This document shows, piece after piece, positions 1 through 9,036 of a DNA stretch of 55,466 nt. The notes beneath the pieces were generated by a model. The model was given only the letters and a program-made list of their open reading frames with translations. It ran no database searches and was not told the origin of the DNA. Position 1 is the stretch's first letter. Each line of letters starts with the position of its first letter. Position numbers and translations under genes: made by a program. The stretch is taken from NCBI GenBank assembly GCA_001915065.1, contig MNDT01000062.1, positions 1 through 55,466 of the forward strand, given 5' to 3'. Origin of the DNA: an archaeon 13_2_20CM_2_53_6 (GTDB taxonomy: Archaea > Thermoproteota > Bathyarchaeia > 40CM-2-53-6).

Positions 1-1236
1 GGTCTTGGTGGGGGCTCCTCCTAGCCTCTGACCCATATCCTCGAGCTGGAGGCTCGCGGATTGGAGGGCCCGCTTCAGACCGTCATAGGAAAACTGGTTC
101 TTGAGCAGCTCGTCGACCCCGACGACGAGGAAGCCACCATTCGCACGGTGGAGGGAGCCTGCCTTTATCAGGGTGAAATCTGTGACGAGAGCTCCGAACC
201 TGGACTCGTACTCGATCTTGCCTAAGAGATTAGTAGCGGTGGGATTGTCCTCGGCGATGACCGGGGCGCCTTTCAACTCGGAGTTGTCAACGATCACGTT
301 GACATCGTATCTTCGAAACGCGTGGTCCGTGAGTTTGCTCTCTACAGGATTCCGCTGCTCCTCGTCAGGCTTCTCTTCCGCCCCGCCCCCTTCCGTGAAG
401 ACCTCCGCATTCTCGAGAATATCATCGCGCACCTCGTTCAGATGCTGAAGAACCTTGGGAAGGTCCTGGTAGCGGGACGTGAGGCTGTTCATGAGACCGC
501 CGATGGCGTAGTGGACTGAATCATCTCTCAGCTTCTTCAACTCCTCAACTGTCGTCATGTCAAGATCGTTGATTCCTTTCCCCGCCTTGTCCAACGCGGC
601 CCGCATCGTGTCCCGAGTCTGTTCGTACTTTTTCTTCACTCGGGCTGGTAGAGAGTCGAAGTCTTCTTGGCTCACTGGCTTCCCAGCGACGACGGGGACG
701 ATTGTGATGCCAAGCTGGGTCATCCTGACCGTATATCCGAGAGTCTCAGCCCGTTTGTTCAGATCATTGAGAATCTTGTTCCGATCCGTTACAGCCTTCT
801 TCGTGGTGTTGTTGGTTCGAGAGACAAACTCTTCGCTCTGGAGAGTTGCAGGGATCGCGCGCTTCGCCTGTTCTATGAAATTCTTCAGATCCTTCTGGAA
901 GACCCGCGCCTTCCCGGGAGGAAACATCAACGCCTTCGGCTCGTACTGGTTCTGGAAATTGTTCACATAAGCCCAGTCGGACGGGACAGGCCTCGTCTTT
1001 GCGATGGCTTCAAGAAAACTTCTGGTCGCAGGCCTCTTTCCCGTGATCGGTGGACCGGCAGCATAAACGTTGAAGCCCTTACCCTTCATCTCAATGCCGA
1101 ACTTGAGAGCCTTGAGGGCCCGATCTTGGCCGATGATGCCTTCTACCGGACCCAGCTCGGCACTGGTTTCACATCCCACTTGGCCGGGCGGACACTCGAG
1201 TCTCAGTTTTTCAGGAGAAAGCTCAGCAATAGTCAT
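1..1236 (-). CDS. Lon-like ATP-dependent protease, AAA_32-type N-terminal part (truncated by window edge)
   Basis: Hand translation of the minus strand from ATG at 1236: MTIAELSPEKLRLECPPGQVGCETSAELGPVEGIIGQDRALKALKFGIEMKGKGFNVYAAGPPITGKR..., open to position 1. Resembles the AAA_32 Lon-like family. Absent from the ORF track because it has no stop inside the window. Confidence 0.8.
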   Translation of the reverse strand, partial: MTIAELSPEKLRLECPPGQVGCETSAELGPVEGIIGQDRALKALKFGIEMKGKGFNVYAAGPPITGKRPATRSFLEAIAKTRPVPSDWAYVNNFQNQYEPKALMFPPGKARVFQKDLKNFIEQAKRAIPATLQSEEFVSRTNNTTKKAVTDRNKILNDLNKRAETLGYTVRMTQLGITIVPVVAGKPVSQEDFDSLPARVKKKYEQTRDTMRAALDKAGKGINDLDMTTVEELKKLRDDSVHYAIGGLMNSLTSRYQDLPKVLQHLNEVRDDILENAEVFTEGGGAEEKPDEEQRNPVESKLTDHAFRRYDVNVIVDNSELKGAPVIAEDNPTATNLLGKIEYESRFGALVTDFTLIKAGSLHRANGGFLVVGVDELLKNQFSYDGLKRALQSASLQLEDMGQRLGGAPTKT

Positions 1237-1396
1237 TGGTCGCCGGAGACAGCGAGGATTCTGTTAAGTCTTCTTTTTCCAAGACTTTTTGTCTTCGCGC
1301 GCCACTTTTGAAGGTTAGAGGAGGATAGTTTGTCATTCCTGAAGCTCGCCCTGCACGGGCGACGAGCTTATACTCCACAAATAGAACTATGTATGA

Positions 1397-1786
1397 TTGA
1401 GGCATAGAGAGCTTTTGGGCTTCAAAGCCTCCGACATAATGGCCTCGACGATGATCGCTTTCTTCGCAGCAGTCGTTGTGAGTCTAGTCTATAGACTCGA
1501 CTGGCTCTCGCTGCTGGTGATCACGGTAGGCCTTGACGGCCTGTTTCTCTACCTCTTCCAAAACCAGTCGAAAAACTACAGAAAATGGAGCAAGCATCCC
1601 ACCGTATTCCCGAACCCTATGGGAGGCGGAATCGTAGGCGAGTACATGCTCCGCCCTTGGCAGAATGAGCTGGACTCAATGGGCCAACCCAAACTGGAAA
1701 CATCGGATCGTGAGCTGAAGAAGCTTGATCGCATGTCCAAGAGACGCGCTCGGAGAATGAGACAACTGCAGAAGCTCAGAAGCTGA
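1397..1786 (+). CDS. Hypothetical membrane protein (two hydrophobic segments, basic C-terminus)
   Basis: ORF with TTG start; an internal ATG at 1439 is an alternative start. Confidence 0.6.
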   Translation: MRHRELLGFKASDIMASTMIAFFAAVVVSLVYRLDWLSLLVITVGLDGLFLYLFQNQSKNYRKWSKHPTVFPNPMGGGIVGEYMLRPWQNELDSMGQPKLETSDRELKKLDRMSKRRARRMRQLQKLRS

Positions 1787-1808
1787 GCCTAGGCAGAGAC
1801 TCGTAAGT

Positions 1809-2210
1809 CTAGTTCGACCCTAGGTCTACCGGCCTGATACTGTCGAAGTCGATCGTCGTCGCCGGAATAGCCAGTTCCAAGGTCTCAGGCAGATCTCCTT
1901 TACCAAGACACTTGAATTCGCTGTTGTGGCATTTTGGACATTTGAGGTCAGACCGCAACTGCCCCACCTCTGCATTTTCTTCGCGTACGATTCGATATCC
2001 ACAACCCTGTCTCGTACACTCGAAAACATAAGTCGCACCATTCGCCGTCCTGTGACCAGAGGATTTGCGACTGGCTACTCGTCTAGTCGCCGTAGACCTC
2101 TTAGCGTGACTCTTGACTCTCCGTGTCTTAGTGTTCTTCGAAGAACCTCTCTTTGCGGTTGTCTTTCTAGATGAACTGGCTGCCTTCTGTGTCCTTGGCA
2201 AATACGTCAC
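1809..2210 (-). CDS. Zinc-ribbon protein with a Lys/Arg/Ser/Thr-rich basic N-terminal tail
   Basis: ORF: about 55 residues of K/R/S/T-rich tail, then CTRQGCGYRI...LKCPKCHNSEFKCLG. Confidence 0.7.
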   Translation of the reverse strand: MTYLPRTQKAASSSRKTTAKRGSSKNTKTRRVKSHAKRSTATRRVASRKSSGHRTANGATYVFECTRQGCGYRIVREENAEVGQLRSDLKCPKCHNSEFKCLGKGDLPETLELAIPATTIDFDSIRPVDLGSN

Positions 2211-2312
2211 TATGCAACACGCTAGGCTGAACTTTCAGAATAGTGTTACTGACGCCGTGAAACGACGAGAAACACGCGACTCGTTTCGCATCAACGTCCC
2301 TTCGCTCGGACC

Positions 2313-2678
2313 TCAAGTGCGTGCTTGTAACGACTCGAACTCGGCATGATACACATGTTTTCCGGATATGAGGAGATCGAACCTGGAGTGGAGCCGTTCG
2401 AGGTCAGGATTCTTCGCGACCAGCGAGTGAACCTCCTTCATGTGGGAAGCATCCTTGAACTTGGCAATCTCAATCCAGAGCTCCTCATCAGCGGCCAAGT
2501 CTATGGCCGTCGGAAGACTTACTCCTCCAAACTTTGCCGACACGTCCTTTGGACGCAGGAGCTCGTCCGATAGACATCCCGCATCCTCGAACAGCTTCAT
2601 TATGGGTCTGAGGGCGTGGATGAAAGCCTCTGCCTTCCGTCTTGGCACGCGATAAAGAAAGACGGAACAGTAGGCCAT
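2313..2678 (-). CDS. DUF1428-like protein
   Basis: MAYCSVFLYRVPRRKAEAFIHALRPIMKLFEDAGCLSDELL...; start at ATG 2678 rather than the longer ORF. Confidence 0.6.
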   Translation of the reverse strand: MAYCSVFLYRVPRRKAEAFIHALRPIMKLFEDAGCLSDELLRPKDVSAKFGGVSLPTAIDLAADEELWIEIAKFKDASHMKEVHSLVAKNPDLERLHSRFDLLISGKHVYHAEFESLQART

Positions 2679-2781
2679 AGCTATTCTCCATCTCGCGTGA
2701 CCGGTTTTATTTAGACCCCACCCACCTTTTCTCGGACGAACCAGAAGAAGCCTTACTAGCCGTCGAGTTCTCGCAGCGGGC

Positions 2782-3939
2782 ATGAGTAAGGAAGCCTCTC
2801 GGCGAGTCGCGACATTCACAGAATCGGTAATCCGTGAGATGACGCGACTATGCCAAGCATACGGGGCGATAAACCTGGCGCAGGGATTCCCCGACTTCGA
2901 CCCTCCTGTTGCGATGAGGAGAGCCGCGGCCCAGGCCATCAGACAAGGCTACAACCAGTACTCCACAACTCACGGATCAATCCGCCTCAGACAAGCCATC
3001 GCCCAGAAGATGCGAACATACAACCATATCCCGTGCAACGCAGAAGACAACATCACGGTCACATGCGGCACAACTGAAGGCATGATAGCCGCCCTCCTCG
3101 CTCTACTGAATCGCGGCGACGAGGTTGTGATTCCCGAACCGTTCTACGAGAACTATGGTCCGGACTCGATCCTCTCCGGCGCAAAGTGTCGATACGTCGA
3201 ACTAGACGAACCTTCATTCAAAATAGACGAGGAAAAACTTAAGGAAGCATTCTCCAGAAAGACCAAGGCGATCATTATCAACACTCCTCACAATCCCACT
3301 GGCCGAGTCTTCTCGAAGAGTGAGCTAGAGCTGATTCGAGATTTGTGTCGAGACTACGACGCTTTCGCGATAACGGACGAAATCTATGAGCACATCACCT
3401 ACGACGGTCGAAGGCATGTCAGCATAGCCAGTCTCGACGGAATGAACAACCGTACCATCACCATTTCAGGGTTCTCGAAAACCTACAGCGCGACTGGCTG
3501 GCGGGTCGGCTATATCATAGCTCCGAGGAAACTGACTGCTGCGGTCAGAAAGGTCCACGATTTTCTAACCGTATGCGCTCCCGCACCGTTACAGGAGGCA
3601 TGCATAACAGCTCTGAAGCTGCCCGCGTCGTATTACGAGAATCTCCGACGACTCTACAGCACAACCCGGAGCCTACTGCTGCAAGCGTTGGAGGAGGCTT
3701 CATTCACATGCACCAGTCCCGAGGGCGCGTACTACATATGGACTGACATCGGACATACCGGCTTCAGAGACGACAGACAACTCGCCAAGCACCTAATATC
3801 CCGTGTCGGGGTTGGCGCTGTTCCCGGGTCCAGCTTCTACCATCGCCCGTCCAGGGGGAGGCTGAACCTACGCTTCTCCTTCTCGAAGAAACCCGAAACG
3901 ATCCGGAAGGCGGCTGCTAGACTGGCAAGATTCCGATGA
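2782..3939 (+). CDS. Pyridoxal-phosphate aminotransferase, class I/II
   Basis: NLAQGFPDFDPP, NTPHNPTGRVFS, SGFSKTYSATGWRVGY motifs. Confidence 0.95.
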   Translation: MSKEASRRVATFTESVIREMTRLCQAYGAINLAQGFPDFDPPVAMRRAAAQAIRQGYNQYSTTHGSIRLRQAIAQKMRTYNHIPCNAEDNITVTCGTTEGMIAALLALLNRGDEVVIPEPFYENYGPDSILSGAKCRYVELDEPSFKIDEEKLKEAFSRKTKAIIINTPHNPTGRVFSKSELELIRDLCRDYDAFAITDEIYEHITYDGRRHVSIASLDGMNNRTITISGFSKTYSATGWRVGYIIAPRKLTAAVRKVHDFLTVCAPAPLQEACITALKLPASYYENLRRLYSTTRSLLLQALEEASFTCTSPEGAYYIWTDIGHTGFRDDRQLAKHLISRVGVGAVPGSSFYHRPSRGRLNLRFSFSKKPETIRKAAARLARFR

Positions 3940-3956
3940 ATCATCCAGACCTGCGG

Positions 3957-5093
3957 TCAGCTCAGCCAGTCTCTTTCGCGTCTCACCTTGTCCAGGTACC
4001 ACTTCCGGCTTGCAGGGTGAAACTCTAGCCTGGGAGGATTCGATAGGAAGCTCCCTCGGAGGAATGCGCTCTCCGACTTGGACACTTGCAAGTGGCATGA
4101 GCCTATCCCGTCCCATTGCCTCATCTCTCCCTTGCCCGCAAGCGATACGGCAATATTATTGGCCACGACCTCAGCCTGGCCCTGAGCAAAAACGCCGGCC
4201 TTGGGAAGGAATGGAGCGTGACCGTGGGGCGTCTCCATCGACGTGACATCGCCGATCGCGTACACATCATCGAACCGAGTCGCAAGATTCTGAGGATTGA
4301 CCGGCACCCAGCCCGACTCCCCAGTTAGACCGGCCTCCACCACGACCCTGGGTGGGCGGTGTGGCGGGATTGCGACGAAAAGATCGTACTTGAGTGCGGA
4401 ACCACCTTCGAACTCCACTCTATCGCGCTCGACCTTGACCAGCTTCGTCTTCGGAAGATACTTGATCCCTCGACTGGCGACAAGTCTCTCGACCTGTTTT
4501 GCAATGACGCTTCCCGCCGCAGGGACCGGGTGTGGTTCAGGTGTGAAGAGTTGAATGTCAACCCTCTTTCTGGCTCGTCGCATGGTCTCCTCCATTAGAA
4601 GCGATAGCTCGTAGGGTGCCGCGGGACACTTGTAGGGGATTCGACAGACCCCAATGACGATCGAGCCTCCTTGAAAGTTCTTGATCGCGTCCCGGAGTTT
4701 CAAAGCCCCCTCAAGGGAGTACATGGTGTGGCTGTACTTGTCCAGCCCAGGTATCTCGTCGAAGGCCAGATCGGCGCCTAGGGAAATGACAAGCTTGTCG
4801 TACAAGATCTCGTGCGACTGAGTCTTTATGATGCGTCCTGCGACATTGATTTTTTCAACCTTCTCGGCAACCAGCCGAACATTCTTTCTGTTTGCGAGGC
4901 TTTTCAGATCCTTCAGAATACTGTTCGGCTCACGCCAGCCGAAAGCAAGCCAGGGAAGTGATGAAGGAAGCGGGATCTTTGCTCGTGGCTCAACTATCGT
5001 GACGGTTCCAGAACGGCCCAATTGCTTCGAGACTAGGCCGGAAACCTTGAGTCCGCCGAGCCCGCAACCCAGAACCACAATGTTAGAAGTCAT
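3957..5093 (-). CDS. FAD/NAD(P)-dependent oxidoreductase, sulfide:quinone reductase/NDH-2-like
   Basis: N-terminal GCGLGGLKV dinucleotide-binding motif; YAIGDVTSMETPHGHAPFLPKAGVFAQGQAEVVANNI. Confidence 0.85.
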   Translation of the reverse strand: MTSNIVVLGCGLGGLKVSGLVSKQLGRSGTVTIVEPRAKIPLPSSLPWLAFGWREPNSILKDLKSLANRKNVRLVAEKVEKINVAGRIIKTQSHEILYDKLVISLGADLAFDEIPGLDKYSHTMYSLEGALKLRDAIKNFQGGSIVIGVCRIPYKCPAAPYELSLLMEETMRRARKRVDIQLFTPEPHPVPAAGSVIAKQVERLVASRGIKYLPKTKLVKVERDRVEFEGGSALKYDLFVAIPPHRPPRVVVEAGLTGESGWVPVNPQNLATRFDDVYAIGDVTSMETPHGHAPFLPKAGVFAQGQAEVVANNIAVSLAGKGEMRQWDGIGSCHLQVSKSESAFLRGSFLSNPPRLEFHPASRKWYLDKVRRERDWLS

Positions 5094-5263
5094 ACTGCTC
5101 TAGGTTGAGCGAGCGGTTCAGCCCGAGGCATAATACTTTGCTATCAGACCGCGAATCCCAGAGTGAACGCTGCCATCGAAGATGCGGTGTCACAAATTCA
5201 GACGGTATCCTACTTGTTTTCGCATTCTAGACGCTGGTTGTATCGTGTCGGACGGGGTGTGTT

Positions 5264-5476
5264 TCAGGATGCGGCTTCGACAGGGAACTCTCCCCGGCGT
5301 CTCACGTACCGTACTAGGCGCACCTGCTTACGAGCTTCCTCGTAGCAGAAGCCGCAGAGTCGCACCGATTTTTCTCCAGGTTCAGGCATGAACCATGTAG
5401 TCTCAGTTACCGGCTTAGGGTCCTTACACCAGGCGCATTCAACCATGTTCCTGGGAAGGAGTTCAAGTTCACTCAT
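5264..5476 (-). CDS. Small CxxC-containing protein
   Basis: MSELELLPRNMVECAWCKDPKPVTETTWFMPEPGEKSVRLCGFCYEEARKQVR; two CxxC pairs. Confidence 0.55.
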   Translation of the reverse strand: MSELELLPRNMVECAWCKDPKPVTETTWFMPEPGEKSVRLCGFCYEEARKQVRLVRYVRRRGEFPVEAAS

Positions 5477-5651
5477 GCCTGCCCGGATAGGGGCATTGCC
5501 AGAAGATAAGCCTAGCGTACACACGCGATTTCCATTACCTTCGCCATGTTTCGTCACATGAATGAGTGTGTGTCTTAGCCAGTGTGTGAATCGGCTAAGT
5601 GGGTCATGATTCTAATACTCGGCCAATCTTTCGCGCGAGTTCAAGGTTACT

Positions 5652-6557
5652 TTGCGAATCCTCGTCACTGGCGCAAACGGTTTTGTCGGGAGCAACCTAG
5701 TACCATATCTTCAGGCCAAAGACCTTGAGATATTGCGAACCGACATTGACAAGTCGGACATTAACGGCGATCTCACGGACCCCGAATTCGTCAACGACTC
5801 TCTAGGAACAAAAGACTTCGACGCCATAGTCCATCTGGCTGGGATAGTAAACATTCCCAAGTCTCTCGCCGACCCGTACACATGCTACAGGGTAAACTGC
5901 TTCGCCACCCTGAACCTCCTCAGCATGGCCGCGGATAAGAAAGTTCAACGTTTCGTCTACGCCTCTTCCAACAACGTCTACGGTCCGCCCAGAAGACTTC
6001 CGGTCAAGGAAGATGACCCGTACGATCCGAGATCACCCTACGACTACTCGAAGGTCGTCTCAGAACACTTCGTCAAGAGCTTTCACCAGCACAAGAGTCT
6101 GCCTACCGTCATTCTCCGGAGCTGGAACCTGTTCGGGCCCAATGACCAGCCGACCAGGGTTGTTCCACGATTCATCAAAGCCTGTCTCGCCAACGAGCCA
6201 ATCCCGTTATACAATGGTGGCAGAGACGCTGACAACTTCTACCATGTCAGCAACTACTGCGAGGCCGTCGTTTTGGCAGTGAACAGTCAGAAGGCCGTAG
6301 GCGAGACGTTCAACGTTGGGACCGGTCACGAAACGACCGTCCGACAGCTTGCTGAGATGGTCAAAGAGATCACTGGATCCGCCTCTAGACTCCAAACCTT
6401 GCCCCCGAGGACGCCTCTCGAAGCGAAGCCGAGAAGAACCAGACCATCGATCGGCAAGATACGCCGGGTCCTCGGCTACAAACCAGTCCTCGCGCTGAGA
6501 AACGGACTCGAACAGACTCTAGAATGGTACAGGAAACTGCCCACACAGTTAGCTTAA
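5652..6557 (+). CDS. NAD-dependent epimerase/dehydratase (extended SDR)
   Basis: RILVTGANGFVGSNL, YDYSKVVSEHF motifs. Confidence 0.95.
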   Translation: MRILVTGANGFVGSNLVPYLQAKDLEILRTDIDKSDINGDLTDPEFVNDSLGTKDFDAIVHLAGIVNIPKSLADPYTCYRVNCFATLNLLSMAADKKVQRFVYASSNNVYGPPRRLPVKEDDPYDPRSPYDYSKVVSEHFVKSFHQHKSLPTVILRSWNLFGPNDQPTRVVPRFIKACLANEPIPLYNGGRDADNFYHVSNYCEAVVLAVNSQKAVGETFNVGTGHETTVRQLAEMVKEITGSASRLQTLPPRTPLEAKPRRTRPSIGKIRRVLGYKPVLALRNGLEQTLEWYRKLPTQLA

Positions 6558-6596
6558 CCCGATCTTTCCCGATGGCTCTCCGCTGGCTCTAGACGA

Positions 6597-7463
6597 ATGC
6601 TTCAGAGAGACGGGCTCACAGCAACCCTTCTCGCAGGAGTCCTATTTGGGACCAGCGTCCCGGTAATCAAACTGGGCCTTGACCTGAACATTCCTCCCGA
6701 ACTGTTTGTAGAGTTGCGGTTCGCGATAGCATCCGGACTCATCCTCCTACTCCTCCGAGGAAAAGGATGGGTCAAGTGGGAGCTTTTCAAGTCAAGAGCA
6801 ATCTGGACTGTAGGACTCATCAATGCTGCAGGATACGTTACTCAGTTCCAAGGACAAGTCCTCACCACCTCGTCAAACGCGGCGCTCATAATCAGCACCG
6901 CGGCGCTCATGATTCCCATACTCTCACTGGTTTACGTAAAAGAGAAAATGGGTGGAAGAAAGATCGCCGGAGTAGTGACAGGATTCATCGGAACAACCCT
7001 AGTGGTCACCAGGGGCCAACCATTATTGCTAGGAAGCTCTGAGTTGGCTGGTGATATCCTGATCCTAGCAACAGCAGTCACCATAGCATTGGTTTTCGTT
7101 CTTTCAAAGCGCATCGTTGAAAGGCGCGGCGGAAGACCAGTCACAGGGGCGTTACTTGTCACGACTAGCCTTCTCCTGCTACCCACAACCCTTCTGGATC
7201 TGGGCCATCCACCTAACCTTACGATGACAGCATGGTTCTACATTAGCTACCTCGCTGTGTTCGCAACGGTGGGAGCCTACTACTATTTCATGAAAGGACT
7301 CGAAACAGTCTCGCCCACAGTATCCTCCATAATCCTACCCATCGAAGTGATAGTCGCGGTCGTATTGTCCGTACTACTCTTCAACGATCCGTTCAATCTC
7401 TACTCTGGTACAGGCGCAGTCCTGATAATCGCAGGTGTCGTTCTAGTATCCACTGCGGCCTGA
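6597..7463 (+). CDS. EamA/DMT-family transporter
   Basis: Multi-TM, duplicated EamA-like halves. Confidence 0.9.
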   Translation: MLQRDGLTATLLAGVLFGTSVPVIKLGLDLNIPPELFVELRFAIASGLILLLLRGKGWVKWELFKSRAIWTVGLINAAGYVTQFQGQVLTTSSNAALIISTAALMIPILSLVYVKEKMGGRKIAGVVTGFIGTTLVVTRGQPLLLGSSELAGDILILATAVTIALVFVLSKRIVERRGGRPVTGALLVTTSLLLLPTTLLDLGHPPNLTMTAWFYISYLAVFATVGAYYYFMKGLETVSPTVSSIILPIEVIVAVVLSVLLFNDPFNLYSGTGAVLIIAGVVLVSTAA

Positions 7464-7497
7464 CAGTAGCAAAAACAAACTGGTTAGTATGCTGGTC

Positions 7498-8205
7498 CTA
7501 TTGGTGAGCCCCACAGTTGGGACAATTGCTAGAGTTCTGGTTCATGAGAGCCTGGCAATACTTGCAACGGACCTGGGCGACCTGTTGGGGAGGCATCTGC
7601 TGCTGTGGAGGCATACCATACCCCGGCATCGGCTGTCCATACCCGGGACCCATAGGCATCCCATAGCCCGGATTCGGATTATAACCCGGATTGTATCCGG
7701 GCGGACCATAGCCCTGCTGCACCGGGTATCCTCCAGGCATATACCCCGGCATCGGCTGGGGCATGCTGCTGCCCGGCATGAAAGCAACCTGCGTATGACC
7801 AGTCATGTCCGGCCGGCCCTTGACCTGGACCACAGCCTTGAGACTATTCTCAATCGATCCTCCAGCTTTTGTTGGGCGACAGGACGGCATTCCGACGCTG
7901 AAAGGGAATGTTTGGGTTGGACCACTCCCAAAATCGTTGGGCCCGGTGACCTGGACGTCTCTAGAGAAGAGAACGTTCTGCCTGCGTTGATGCTCCTGAA
8001 CCCGCGTATTGTTGATGGTGACCCATACGAGCTCTGTATAATTTTCGAACACTCTAGCCTCGACTCTAACCCCGAGTGATTGGACATACTCGCCCGCCTC
8101 GACGTTTACCTTTCCAACTACAGCCTCTCCCTCTACGAAGGTAGGCTTATCGAAGCTGATCCAGACTTTCCCCTTCGGAGCTTTGAGGTGATCAAATAGG
8201 CCCAA
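7498..8205 (-). CDS. Arrestin-like/Spo0M-like N-domain, PGY-rich linker, C-terminal zinc ribbon
   Basis: KVWISFDKPTFVEGEAVVGKVNVEAGEYVQSLGVRVEARV...; then PGYMPGGYPVQQGYGPPGYNPGYNPNPGYG; then CKYCQALMNQNSSNCPNCGAHQ. Confidence 0.7.
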   Translation of the reverse strand: MGLFDHLKAPKGKVWISFDKPTFVEGEAVVGKVNVEAGEYVQSLGVRVEARVFENYTELVWVTINNTRVQEHQRRQNVLFSRDVQVTGPNDFGSGPTQTFPFSVGMPSCRPTKAGGSIENSLKAVVQVKGRPDMTGHTQVAFMPGSSMPQPMPGYMPGGYPVQQGYGPPGYNPGYNPNPGYGMPMGPGYGQPMPGYGMPPQQQMPPQQVAQVRCKYCQALMNQNSSNCPNCGAHQ

Positions 8206-8330
8206 GACTGTTCTCCGCCAGATATGCGAGCCTTCGCTGGAACCCGCCTATCAACAGAGCGTAACCCTACGGGCGAGGCTATAGAGAAACTCGTAACGTA
8301 TTCTACCGGACCCGGCGTGTCAGAAGGTTT

Positions 8331-8349
8331 AATTTTTCCCAGAAAAATT
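8331..8349. promoter_or_regulatory. Perfect 7-bp inverted repeat AATTTTT-CCCAG-AAAAATT upstream of grpE
   Basis: Read directly; lies about 55 bp upstream of the likely GTG start of grpE (8404). Confidence 0.4.
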
Positions 8350-8403
8350 GGGTTGTCAGACGAAGTAAGAACTGGCGAGCGGACTGGGAAAGAGTGGTCT
8401 CTG

Positions 8404-9036
8404 GTGAGCTACATATTGGATGAGAAAGAAGCTGGGAAATCTTCGGAAACGGTAGAGGACAAACCGCCGAAGACCCTGCCAATCCAGCAGAAGAAGAATC
8501 TGGAGCAAGAGCGACAAACCGACCTGGACGACCGTGTGTCCGAGTTGGAGAAGGCTCTGAAACTAGAGAAGGACAAGTCAGAGGATCTTCTACGCCGACT
8601 CCAGTATCTCCAGGCCGACTTTGAGAACTACAGGAGGCGAGTAGAGAAGGAGATAGGGGATGTCAGGAAGTTCGGGAACGAGAGACTACTCTCCGATATC
8701 CTGACAGTCAAAGACGAGCTCGAACTGGCATATGCCAAGGCCCAAGAGAGCAAGCAGAACCCCGCGATAGTGGATGGGGTCGGAATGATCCTAAAGCGGA
8801 TCCAGTCCCTCCTTTCCAAGGAGGGCGTAGAGCGGATTCCCGGCGTGGGATCCAAGTTCAACCCGGACTATCATGAGGCGGCCATGAGAATCGCTTCAGA
8901 CGAGGAGGGAACCGTTGTGGAGGAGGTCCGGCCGGGCTACCGGCTGAAAGGCAAGGTCCTCAGGGCGAGTATAGTTAAAGTGGCAGAGAAGAGACCCTTA
9001 GAGGAATCTGAAGGCGGAGAGGAGATGAGAGAATGA
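8404..9036 (+). CDS. grpE: GrpE nucleotide-exchange factor
   Basis: [27 protein letters not shown]...[15 protein letters not shown] 8404 favoured over the ORF start 8224 because the palindrome/TATA-like element lies between them. Confidence 0.9.
   Translation: MSYILDEKEAGKSSETVEDKPPKTLPIQQKKNLEQERQTDLDDRVSELEKALKLEKDKSEDLLRRLQYLQADFENYRRRVEKEIGDVRKFGNERLLSDILTVKDELELAYAKAQESKQNPAIVDGVGMILKRIQSLLSKEGVERIPGVGSKFNPDYHEAAMRIASDEEGTVVEEVRPGYRLKGKVLRASIVKVAEKRPLEESEGGEEMRE

Noticed and set aside
1040-1070. Unusual Walker A-like GPPITGKR in the Lon-like protein
   Set aside because: I recall variable P-loop endings in AAA_32 Lon-like proteins, so not reported as unusual.
101-1311. Several + strand ORFs in the first 1.3 kb
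   Set aside because: They lie opposite the Lon-like gene on the minus strand, whose translation is clearly protein-like; treated as shadow ORFs.
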